From positions 1 to 5,759 of the forward strand of contig CAMBWG010000157.1 of the NCBI GenBank assembly GCA_945871415.1: 5,759 bases of DNA, given 5' to 3'. This stretch comes from an uncultured Desulfovibrio sp. (GTDB taxonomy: Bacteria; Desulfobacterota; Desulfovibrionia; Desulfovibrionales; Desulfovibrionaceae). The translations under genes were made by a program, and so were the position numbers. Shown one piece after another: positions 1 through 5,759 of the stretch. The notes under the pieces are model-generated. The model was not told the DNA's origin. It was given only the letters and a program-made list of their open reading frames with translations, and searched no databases. The first letter of the stretch is position 1. Each line of letters starts with the position of its first letter.

Positions 1-865
1 AGCCGTCTTCGACTTTCCCTCCGCCTGCTGCGCCACGCCGCAGGCCGCGCTGGAAGCCACCCGCGCGCTGGCGGAAACGTGGAAGGACGATCCCCTGCTG
101 CGGGTGGCCGTCAACCCGCACAGCGTCTACACGACCTCGGAAAAAACGCTGGAAGCCTGTCTGCGACTGGCGGACGATCTGCATCTTCCTCTGCATATCC
201 ATCTGGCCGAAACCACGGACGAAACGGCCATATGCCTTGAGCGGCACGGCCGCCGCCCCGTGGCGCATGCCGACGCCTGCGGCCTGCTCCGGCCCGGCAC
301 CATCCTCGCCCACGTCGTGGACGTGAACGAGGAAGAAATCGCTCTGCTGGGGGACAGAAATGTCTGCGTGGCGCATAACGCCTCGTCCAATATGAAGCTG
401 GCCTCGGGCGCGGCTCCCCTGCCCGCCATGCTTCGGGCCGGTCTGCACACAGCCCTCGGCACCGACGGGGCCGCCAGCAACAATCAGCTCAATATGTTTA
501 CGGAAATGGGCCGCGCCGCCCTGCTGCACAAGCTGGCGGGCAAAAATCCCACCGTGACGACGGCGCAGGAAGTGCTGGACATGGCCACCCTTGGCGGCGC
601 GGCGGCGTTCGACATGCCTCTGGGCAGGCTGGAACCCGGAGCCGCGGCCGACTTCATCGCGCTGGACCTCGACTGCCCCAACCTGCGGCCCATGTACAAC
701 CCCGTATCCCATGCGGTCTATGCCGCCACCGGCACCGAAGTGCGCCTGACCGTGGTGGCGGGACGCATTCTCTATCAGGACGGCCGCTTCACAACCTTCG
801 ATTATGAGGCCCTCTGCCGGGAAATCGACGCCGTCCGCGACTTCGTGGTGCGCACGCTGGCCTGA
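1..865 (+). CDS. mtaD: Amidohydrolase, probable SAH/MTA deaminase, 5'-truncated
   Basis: C-terminal part of a cytosolic amidohydrolase; the first whole codon is at 2 and the frame is open across the window edge, so the real start lies upstream. Family knowledge: such enzymes deaminate S-adenosylhomocysteine and/or 5'-methylthioadenosine to the inosyl forms, in methyl-cycle and purine salvage. Seen: HIHLAE at 194-211 (His 200-202 as metal ligand, Glu 209-211 as catalytic proton carrier), AHVVDV with its His at 311-313, AHNASSNMKLASG near 373-411, and LGTDGAASNN with the last metal ligand Asp at 464-466. These are the later active-site motifs in the family order; the N-terminal HxH metal pair would lie outside the window. 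The C-terminal GRLEPGAAADFIALDLD closes the usual beta-sandwich. Substrate cannot be fixed from sequence alone: aminodeoxyfutalosine deaminase or another COG0402-type deaminase is possible. A stem-loop follows 16 bases after the TGA stop. Confidence 0.85.
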   Translation, partial: AVFDFPSACCATPQAALEATRALAETWKDDPLLRVAVNPHSVYTTSEKTLEACLRLADDLHLPLHIHLAETTDETAICLERHGRRPVAHADACGLLRPGTILAHVVDVNEEEIALLGDRNVCVAHNASSNMKLASGAAPLPAMLRAGLHTALGTDGAASNNQLNMFTEMGRAALLHKLAGKNPTVTTAQEVLDMATLGGAAAFDMPLGRLEPGAAADFIALDLDCPNLRPMYNPVSHAVYAATGTEVRLTVVAGRILYQDGRFTTFDYEALCREIDAVRDFVVRTLA

Positions 866-881
866 ACAGGCAAGGCGTACT

Positions 882-939
882 TTTGAGGGGGAAGAAACCT
901 CTTTTGCTCGCGGCAAAAAGGGGTTTCTTCCCCCTCAAA
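882..939. terminator. Long palindromic stem-loop, possible terminator or REP-like repeat
   Basis: The arms 882-899 and 922-939 are perfectly complementary over 18 bases (core GGGGGAAGAAACC paired with GGTTTCTTCCCCC). Pairing continues inward to about C907-G913 with one G-T wobble and one bulged A, leaving a loop of about five bases. It begins 16 bases after the deaminase stop. It lacks the T-run of a classical intrinsic terminator on either strand, so termination is inferred from position and stem strength. A second CTTCCCC..AAAA motif follows at about 948-958 and could compete for the 5' arm. The composition suggests an interspersed genomic repeat, which this window alone cannot show. Confidence 0.55.
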
Positions 940-1047
940 CTCCCCATCTTCCCCAAAACCCGCCCAATTCTCACAAGTAAATGAGGACAAAAGTTTTCCC
1001 TATGGTTTTCCTTCCGCCGGGGAAACGCCGTCCGGGGTAAAAAAAAC

Positions 1048-1075
1048 TTGACAAGAAATGGCGTTGCTCTATAGT
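1048..1075 (+). promoter_or_regulatory. Sigma70-type promoter of the PxxKW gene
   Basis: A perfect -35 box TTGACA (1048-1053) is followed after 16 bases by a -10 box TATAGT (1070-1075), one mismatch from consensus. An eight-base A-tract (1039-1046) lies directly upstream of the -35 and could act as an UP-like element. The expected transcription start near 1082 gives a leader of about 43 bases before the ATG at 1125. No other convincing promoter lies between the deaminase stop and this gene. Confidence 0.85.
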
Positions 1076-1099
1076 TCTCCATCGCAAATGTCAAAAAAA

Positions 1100-1111
1100 G
1101 CGCTTCGGCGC
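1100..1111 (+). promoter_or_regulatory. cUUCGg tetraloop hairpin in the 5' leader
   Basis: GCGC-TTCG-GCGC forms a four-base-pair stem closed by C1103-G1108 around a UUCG loop, the exceptionally stable cUUCGg tetraloop class. It sits two bases upstream of the Shine-Dalgarno GGAGG (1114-1118), which is itself six bases from the ATG at 1125. Because it does not cover the ribosome-binding site, the likely effect is to stabilise the message or keep the site open rather than to block it. Function is inferred. Confidence 0.5.
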
Positions 1112-1124
1112 ATGGAGGTATATC

Positions 1125-1388
1125 ATGGCTGAACTCATGAATGCTGTGAAGACTGCCGAAGGCGTGACCGTCAACGGCATGGTGATTTTCCCTGTGGTGG
1201 ACAAATGCGAAGGCTGTGATCGCGTGCGCGAATTCGATGGCCAGCAGTTCTGCTCCAGCTATCCCAATCCTGAACGCAAGTGGGCCGGCGGGCGCTGCAA
1301 CTTCGCCACGCATGTGAAAGTGCAGGTGGCTGCCGCCGCCAAGGTCAACCCCCTCAAGGCGTCCAAGCGCGCCGCCAAGGGTCGCTAG
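1125..1388 (+). CDS. PxxKW-type cysteine-rich small protein (function unknown)
   Basis: An 87-residue soluble protein with no signal peptide or membrane segment. Four cysteines are arranged as C28-x2-C31-x11-C43-x14-C58, with the signature P49-E-R-K-W53 between the third and fourth, followed by AGGRC and a nearby His63. I recognise this as the PxxKW cysteine-rich family known mainly from sulfate reducers and relatives; its function is not established. The cysteine layout suggests a structural Zn site or small Fe-S site (inference). The last 15 residues are strongly basic (KVNPLKASKRAAKGR), which could allow nucleic-acid or ribosome contact, also inference. The start is secure: GGAGG at 1114-1118, six bases before the ATG. 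It has its own promoter upstream and a strong intrinsic terminator downstream, so it is a single-gene transcript and probably abundant. An ATG four codons further in is a less likely start because it is too far from the Shine-Dalgarno. Confidence 0.88.
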   Translation: MAELMNAVKTAEGVTVNGMVIFPVVDKCEGCDRVREFDGQQFCSSYPNPERKWAGGRCNFATHVKVQVAAAAKVNPLKASKRAAKGR

Positions 1389-1460
1389 GCCGCGTTCCAC
1401 GTCCGTGGGGACGCCAGCCGCACGGCGCCCCTCCGGGGATGCTTTCGGCGAAAAAGAACA

Positions 1461-1489
1461 GGGAGGCCGCCGCGGCGGCCTCCCTTTTT
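1461..1489 (+). terminator. Rho-independent terminator after the PxxKW gene
   Basis: GGGAGGCCGCC (1461-1471) pairs perfectly with GGCGGCCTCCC (1474-1484); sterically this is a 10-pair GC-rich stem with a CGCG loop. It is followed at once by five T (1485-1489) and further T-rich sequence. It lies 72 bases after the stop of the small gene and only 40 bases before the ATG of the M20 gene. Confidence 0.93.
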
Positions 1490-1518
1490 GCTGTTTTCCG
1501 TTCCCCACTTCTGCCGCA

Positions 1519-1525
1519 AAGGAAG
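1519..1525 (+). promoter_or_regulatory. Ribosome-binding site that sets the M20 start
   Basis: AAGGAAG lies four bases before the ATG at 1530. It decides the start against the in-frame TTG at 1488, which falls inside the terminator T-run, has no Shine-Dalgarno, and would add a 14-residue tail unlike the family. Confidence 0.75.
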
Positions 1526-1529
1526 TTAC

Positions 1530-2762
1530 ATGTCTCTGTCGCTTCAGCCCCTGATTGGCGTGCTTGCCGGGCGCGCTGATCGCATTGTCGCCCTGCAGCA
1601 GGCCCTGACGGCCTGTCGTGCGCTCGGCCCGGAAAACGGCGGGCAGGGCGAGGAGGAAAAGACCGCTTTCATCGCCGCGCAGCTGCAGGCCGCGGGCGTA
1701 ACGGATCTGCGCCGCCTGGATGCTCCCGATGACCGCGTGGCCTGCGGGCATCGTCCCAACCTTGTGGCACGCATTCCCGGTCGCTCCCCGCGCACGCTCT
1801 GGCTTTTTGCCCATACCGACGTTGTGCCGAGCGGTCCCGTCGAGGAATGGCTTTCCGATCCCTGGCAGGTACGCCGAGACGGCGATCTTCTCTATGGTCG
1901 CGGGGTGGAGGACAATCAGCAGGGCCTTGTAAGCATGCTTCTGCTGGCCGAAGCGCTGCACGCCACGGGACTCACGCCCGAGCTGACTCTGGGGCTTGTC
2001 TTCATGGCCGACGAGGAAACCGGCAACAACTACGGTCTGGCACATATTCTGGCTGCGGCGCCGGATCTCTTCCATCAGGACGATCTCTTCATCGTGCCGG
2101 ATTCCGGCAGCCCTTCCGGGGCGGATATCGAAGTGGCGGAAAAAAGTATTGCCCAGTTCAGGGTGCGTACCCGGGGACTGCAGGGCCACGCCTCCACGCC
2201 GCACAAAGCGCGCAACGCCCTGACGGCCGCAGCTGCCGCCATCACCAGCCTGAGCGAACTGGGGCGGGATTTTCCACAGGAAGATCCGCTTTTTGATCCG
2301 CCCTGCTCCACCTTCGTTCCCACGCGCCACGACAGCAACGGTCCGGGCATCAACATCATTCCCGGGGAAGATGTTTTCTATCTGGATTGCCGCCTGCTTC
2401 CCGGTATTGATCCCGAGGCCGTTCTGGCCGCCGCGCGGCAGCGTGTCGCCCCCATAGCCCGGCATCACGGCACGGACATCGACGTGGAACTGGCGCACCT
2501 GCAAAAAGCCTCGGCCAGCGCGCCCAACTGCCCCGCAGCCCGGGCGCTCATGGCGGCCGTACAGGAAATTTACGGCGTGGAAGCGCGCCCCACAGGCATC
2601 GGCGGCGGCACGGTGGCGGCCCTGCTGCGTCAGGCCGGTTTGCCCGCCGTGGTCTGGAGCTGCATCCGCAACACCTGCCATCAGCATAACGAACATTCTT
2701 CCATCAGCGCCACCATAAGAGACGCCCAGGTTTTTGCCCATGTGCTCATGCAGTCCCGTTAA
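1530..2762 (+). CDS. M20-family metallohydrolase (peptidase/deacylase)
   Basis: A 410-residue cytosolic di-metal hydrolase of the M20 (DapE/ArgE/carboxypeptidase G2-like) family, which cleaves an amide bond next to a carboxylate-bearing substrate. The full set of active-site motifs is present in order: H95-T-D97 in [14 protein letters not shown] with bridging D128, DEE with general base E162 and ligand E163, PDSG with D191, and CHQHNEH with the HxxNE ligand H384. The domain interrupting the catalytic fold spans roughly residues 200-320 and carries GLQGHAS with H220, the usual dimer-interface histidine. Length is normal. Substrate is undetermined: DapE, ArgE, dipeptidase and aminoacylase activities all occur here, and the PDSG and HQHNEH variants are not typical of E. 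coli DapE. It starts 40 bases after a strong terminator without a clear promoter of its own. Its last 23 bases overlap mnmG, implying a shared message. Confidence 0.88.
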   Translation: MSLSLQPLIGVLAGRADRIVALQQALTACRALGPENGGQGEEEKTAFIAAQLQAAGVTDLRRLDAPDDRVACGHRPNLVARIPGRSPRTLWLFAHTDVVPSGPVEEWLSDPWQVRRDGDLLYGRGVEDNQQGLVSMLLLAEALHATGLTPELTLGLVFMADEETGNNYGLAHILAAAPDLFHQDDLFIVPDSGSPSGADIEVAEKSIAQFRVRTRGLQGHASTPHKARNALTAAAAAITSLSELGRDFPQEDPLFDPPCSTFVPTRHDSNGPGINIIPGEDVFYLDCRLLPGIDPEAVLAAARQRVAPIARHHGTDIDVELAHLQKASASAPNCPAARALMAAVQEIYGVEARPTGIGGGTVAALLRQAGLPAVVWSCIRNTCHQHNEHSSISATIRDAQVFAHVLMQSR

Positions 2763-4686
2763 CGTCGTTCCCTCTGCCGCCGATGTGGATGTCATTGTCA
2801 CGGGCGGCGGTCACGCCGGCTGCGAGGCCGCGTCCGCGCTGGCGCGGCTCGGCTTCTCCGTGCTGCTGATCAGCGGCAATGTGGATCGCCTGGGATACCT
2901 GTCATGCAATCCTGCCATCGGCGGTCTGGCCAAGGGGCATCTTGTTCGAGAAATTGACGCCCTCGGCGGCATGATGGGCCTCTGGGCCGATGCGGCGGGC
3001 ATACAGTTCCGCACGCTCAACATGAGCAAGGGGCCCGCGGTACGCGCCACCCGCGCCCAGATGGATCGGGAAGTTTATCAGCGTGTCGTCAAGCAGAGTC
3101 TTTTTGCCACGCCGGGCCTGCGTATCTGGCAGGACAACGTTGTCGCGGTGGAAAGCAACGACGGTCGCGCCTGCGGCGTCCGCACGGCTCTGGGACTGCG
3201 CTTCACGGCGCGCCACATCCTGCTGACTACCGGAACCTTTCTGGCCGGCCTCATCCATGTGGGTCTGACGCACCTGCCCGGCGGCCGCATGGGCGATGCG
3301 CCGTCCACGGGCCTTTCCGACAGTCTGCGTTCTCTGGGCATCACGCTCGGCCGCCTCAAGACCGGCACGACGCCCCGCCTCCTGGCCTCGTCCATCGACT
3401 ATTCCCGGCTGGAACGTCAGGACGGCGATACGCCGCCGCCGCAGTTCAGCTTTACGGGGCCGGGCCCCCGGCTGCAACAGGTCGCCTGCCATATTACCTG
3501 GACGACTCCCGAAGCTCATGACATCATCCGTTCCGGCTTTGACCGCTCGCCTCTTTTTACAGGCGTCATTCAGGGCACGGGAGCCCGCTACTGTCCGTCC
3601 ATTGAAGACAAAATCGCCCGCTTCCCTGATCGGGAACGCCACCAGATTTTCCTGGAGCCCGAGGGACTGAACAGTGCCGAAGTCTACGCCAACGGCATTT
3701 CCACCAGCCTGCCGCTCGACATCCAGCAGGCCATGATCGCGGCCATGCCGGGACTTGAGCACGCCGTCATGGTGCGACCGGGCTACGCCATCGAATACGA
3801 CTACGCCAATCCCGTGCAGCTGCGCCCCACGCTGGAAACCAAGGCTGTTCCCGGACTGTGGCTGGCCGGACAGATCAACGGGACTTCCGGCTATGAGGAA
3901 GCGGCGGCACAGGGTCTGTGGGCCGCTCTGAACATTGCCTGCGCGGAAAAGGAGCTGCCGCCCTTTGTCCCCGGACGCGATAAGGCCTACATGGCCGTGC
4001 TTGTCGACGATCTGGTGACGCTGGGAACGGAGGAACCGTACCGCATGTTCACCTCGCGCGCGGAGCACCGCCTTTGTCTGCGTGAAGACAACGCCGATCA
4101 ACGCCTGACGCCTCTGGGGCGGAGCATTGGTCTGGTGGACGATGCCCGCTGGGACATCTTCCGCCGCAAACGCGAACAGGCCGAACATTTCCGCCGGGGA
4201 CTGGAGGCCACGCGCCTTGACGGCGAGGCCGCAGCTGCGGCACAGGCGCGGAATCCCGCATGGCAGGCCGACTCTCTGTGTGGTAAGACCCTGGCGGAGC
4301 TGCTGCGCCGCCCGGATATGGACATGGCCGCGCTGGCCCGGCATCTGCCGGCGGCCGCGGCCCTGCTGGCCGACGCCGGTGATGCGGCGGGCAGCGTTGA
4401 GGTTGACGTCAAGTATGCGGGCTACCTTGAACGGCAGCAGGAACTTGTGCGCCGGGCCGCGCGCCTGGAGCAGACTCCGCTGCCCGACGACATGCCGTAT
4501 GCCGATATTGCGGGCCTCTCGCGCGAGGTTGTGGAAAAGCTGCAAAAGGTGCGCCCGGCCAACCTCGGACAGGCCGGGCGTATTTCGGGCGTCACCCCCG
4601 CCGCCGTCGCCTGTCTGGAGATACAGCTGCACAAGATGGGCCTGCTGCATGGCCATGGAAGCAACAGAACGGCGCAGGAGCGCTGA
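2740..4686 (+). CDS. mnmG: tRNA uridine-5-carboxymethylaminomethyl modification enzyme MnmG (GidA)
   Basis: A 648-residue FAD enzyme that, with the GTPase MnmE, installs the cmnm5 group at wobble U34 of several tRNAs using methylene-tetrahydrofolate. Motifs: Rossmann [10 protein letters not shown] (22-31), [14 protein letters not shown] with C56, [10 protein letters not shown] (205-214), RYCPSIEDK with C285, [16 protein letters not shown] (373-388, second FAD contact), [17 protein letters not shown] (437-453), and the C-terminal MnmE/tRNA-binding region with KYAGYLERQ (558-566) and [20 protein letters not shown] (593-612). C56 and C285 correspond to the two cysteines important in E. coli MnmG. 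Length is near the family norm. The start is less certain: ATG 2740 has only AGG nine bases upstream and overlaps the M20 stop by 23 bases, fitting translational coupling; TTG 2734 and GTG 2785 are alternatives, and the latter would place the Rossmann strand almost at the N-terminus. No sign of damage. Confidence 0.97.
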   Translation: MCSCSPVNVVPSAADVDVIVTGGGHAGCEAASALARLGFSVLLISGNVDRLGYLSCNPAIGGLAKGHLVREIDALGGMMGLWADAAGIQFRTLNMSKGPAVRATRAQMDREVYQRVVKQSLFATPGLRIWQDNVVAVESNDGRACGVRTALGLRFTARHILLTTGTFLAGLIHVGLTHLPGGRMGDAPSTGLSDSLRSLGITLGRLKTGTTPRLLASSIDYSRLERQDGDTPPPQFSFTGPGPRLQQVACHITWTTPEAHDIIRSGFDRSPLFTGVIQGTGARYCPSIEDKIARFPDRERHQIFLEPEGLNSAEVYANGISTSLPLDIQQAMIAAMPGLEHAVMVRPGYAIEYDYANPVQLRPTLETKAVPGLWLAGQINGTSGYEEAAAQGLWAALNIACAEKELPPFVPGRDKAYMAVLVDDLVTLGTEEPYRMFTSRAEHRLCLREDNADQRLTPLGRSIGLVDDARWDIFRRKREQAEHFRRGLEATRLDGEAAAAAQARNPAWQADSLCGKTLAELLRRPDMDMAALARHLPAAAALLADAGDAAGSVEVDVKYAGYLERQQELVRRAARLEQTPLPDDMPYADIAGLSREVVEKLQKVRPANLGQAGRISGVTPAAVACLEIQLHKMGLLHGHGSNRTAQER

Positions 4687-4865
4687 CGCAGCATGTTGCG
4701 GTAAAAGATGCCGCGGCATACAGCCGCGCCGTGACGGCTGCCGCCGCGATGTTTCTGCATTCCGCGGGTATGGGCAATCCCTTTCCGAAGGAAGTCGGCT
4801 GAAAAATGCTCGCCTCCCCTTGGGTTTTTTCCATCCCGGCCGATAAGATACGCCAAGAGGACACT
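4687..4865 (+). other. Intergenic gap with overlapping inverted repeats
   Basis: The 179 bases between mnmG and the PilZ gene contain a perfect 12-base palindrome ATGCCGCGGCAT (4708-4719). An alternative six-pair hairpin is CGCGGC (4712-4717) with GCCGCG (4723-4728), and another six-pair hairpin is CAGCCG (4721-4726) with CGGCTG (4735-4740). The first two are mutually exclusive with each other, and the second overlaps the third. None is followed by a T-run; the six T at 4825-4830 lie about 85 bases downstream with no good stem before them. No convincing promoter for the PilZ gene was found. A start-less reading frame ending at 4802 is treated among the findings. Confidence 0.4.
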
Positions 4866-5759
4866 ATGAAAGACCTGATGCCCTACCTACCGTATGCCGT
4901 CATATTCATTGCAGTACTGTTCGGGATTGTCCTGGTGTTCTGGCGCAAGCAGAGCCTGGAATCACGACGCAAAAACCGGGCGGCCTCGCTCATTCTGGAA
5001 AAAATCGCCGAAGCCCAGCTCCAGAGAGAACTCTTCAATGTGGAAATCATGGAAGAGTCCGAAAATACCGCCCAGCACAAGGGCTTCGTCGGGGCCCTGC
5101 AACGCTGTCAGAACGGCATTCTCGCCCTGGAAGTGCTCTCCGCTCTGCCGAACAGTTATTTTGGTAAAACCGTCTGTGTTTATTTCCGCCTCAAGAGCAA
5201 CAATACGCAAAATTTCTTCCGCTTCACCTCGCGCATTGAAGCCCTGCAAAGCCAGCGCGGCGTTTCCACCGTCTGCCTTACCATCCCCGAATGCTTCGAA
5301 GGCGAGCAGAAACGCAATTTCTACCGCGTGCAGCCCCTGCCCGGCAGCGTCCGGGCCCTCGGCCTCTGGGAACTGAACGCCAGTCAGCCCATGCCGGAAA
5401 CAACGGCCGATCTCAAGCGGCCGTTGTGTGCATCCAAGGAGGGCATCGCCCAGCCCTGCATCCAGCTGGACAATGTGTCCGCTTCCGGCATAGCGCTCTC
5501 CATGCCTGTCAATCATCCCGACGGTCCCGCGCCGGATCTCTCGCGGGGAACGCAGATCCTCTGTCTCATCGCCTTTCGCTACAGCGGCTCGCTGCTGACG
5601 TTCTGGTGTACCGGAGAAATCGTCAACTCTCGCGAGAAGGACAACGGCGCAAGCAGAGTTTACGGCATCGAGTTTACCAACTGGGCCATTCTGCAAAACG
5701 GACAGAGCGCCTTCAACTGGTTCCACGCCTCACCGGTCCGCGGCATTCCCATCATCAGC
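4866..5759 (+). CDS. Membrane-anchored PilZ-domain protein (YcgR-like), 3'-truncated
   Basis: The frame is open through the window end, giving 298 residues of an incomplete protein. Residues 7-26 (YLPYAVIFIAVLFGIVLVFW) form one transmembrane segment followed by basic residues, so the rest should face the cytoplasm. Residues 27-63 are charged and helical, a likely linker. Residues about 70-145 look like the beta-rich YcgR N-terminal (PilZN) domain. The PilZ domain follows, with the c-di-GMP-binding R150-x3-R154 in KRNFYRV and N203-x-S205-x2-G208 in DNVSASGIAL, then YGIEFTNW (266-273) as a late beta strand. PilZ proteins bind c-di-GMP and relay it to motility, exopolysaccharide or secretion machinery; the output here is unknown. 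Start: AAGAGGA at 4855-4861 precedes the ATG by four bases. About 48 residues separate the two binding motifs, longer than the usual 20-30, which indicates an insertion. The missing C-terminus may be short. Confidence 0.82.
   Translation, partial: MKDLMPYLPYAVIFIAVLFGIVLVFWRKQSLESRRKNRAASLILEKIAEAQLQRELFNVEIMEESENTAQHKGFVGALQRCQNGILALEVLSALPNSYFGKTVCVYFRLKSNNTQNFFRFTSRIEALQSQRGVSTVCLTIPECFEGEQKRNFYRVQPLPGSVRALGLWELNASQPMPETTADLKRPLCASKEGIAQPCIQLDNVSASGIALSMPVNHPDGPAPDLSRGTQILCLIAFRYSGSLLTFWCTGEIVNSREKDNGASRVYGIEFTNWAILQNGQSAFNWFHASPVRGIPIIS

Noticed and set aside
1014..1037. Imperfect direct repeat CCGCCGGGG / CCGTCCGGGG upstream of the small-gene promoter
   Set aside because: Short, GC-rich and imperfect; not convincing as an operator without conservation data.
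1391..1460. Small GC hairpins between the PxxKW stop and the terminator
   Set aside because: Stems of four to five pairs of ordinary GC-rich sequence, with no T-run or recognisable RNA motif.
1488..1529. TTG upstream start adding 14 residues to the M20 protein
   Set aside because: It lies in the terminator T-run and has no Shine-Dalgarno; ATG 1530 has AAGGAAG at a good distance.
789..2801. 670-codon open frame on the minus strand spanning the intergenic gaps and the M20 gene
   Set aside because: It runs antisense to three supported + strand genes, crosses a promoter, a terminator and a palindrome, and has no recognisable domain; GC-rich codon bias makes such mirror frames common.
2902..4719. 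605-codon open frame on the minus strand opposite mnmG
   Set aside because: Exact antisense of a fully conserved MnmG; Arg/Gly/His-rich composition with no family motif.
4127..4846. 239-codon + strand frame overlapping the 3' half of mnmG and the following gap
   Set aside because: It overlaps conserved mnmG sequence out of frame and is Arg/Cys/Pro-rich with no motif; typical shadow frame.
4820..4849. Possible promoter TTGGGT-18-TAAGAT before the PilZ gene
   Set aside because: Both boxes are poor, and the implied transcript start near 4856 would fall on the ribosome-binding site, leaving almost no leader.
4962..5726. 254-codon open frame on the minus strand opposite the PilZ gene
   Set aside because: The + strand reading has a ribosome-binding site, a membrane segment and both PilZ motifs; the minus reading has none.

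Overview
This 5,759-base window is GC-rich (about 60% by eye), tightly packed, and carries every recognisable gene on the + strand. A Desulfovibrio-like member of the Desulfovibrionaceae is the most likely source. The reasons are a PxxKW-type cysteine-rich small protein, an YcgR-like membrane-anchored PilZ protein, long G/A-rich palindromes between genes, and overall codon use. This is an inference from gene content and composition, not from a database match.

Layout. Positions 1-865 hold the C-terminal part of an amidohydrolase of the S-adenosylhomocysteine/5'-methylthioadenosine deaminase type (5' end outside the window). A 259-base gap follows; it carries a long near-perfect palindrome and then a strong sigma70-like promoter. 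That promoter drives a compact monocistronic unit (1125-1388) for an 87-residue, four-cysteine PxxKW-type protein, closed by a textbook intrinsic terminator. Immediately after the terminator comes an M20-family metallohydrolase (1530-2762). Its 3' end overlaps the start of mnmG (2740-4686), the FAD-binding subunit of the tRNA U34 carboxymethylaminomethyl modification enzyme. After a 179-base gap, a membrane-anchored PilZ (c-di-GMP receptor) protein starts at 4866 and runs off the window end.

How they work together. The M20 gene and mnmG overlap by 23 bases and are probably translated from one message, although no biochemical link between them is known to me. The deaminase (SAH/MTA salvage) and MnmG (a tRNA-modification enzyme) are housekeeping functions. 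The PilZ protein is a signalling component. The PxxKW protein stands apart as an independently transcribed unit with all the marks of high expression and no known function.

No mobile element, CRISPR array, tRNA or rRNA gene was seen. The points most worth following are the small cysteine-rich protein and its expression signals, the terminator placed just before the M20-mnmG pair, the long palindrome at 882-939, and the unusual insertion inside the PilZ domain. I found no clear evidence of a wholly new multi-gene system here.
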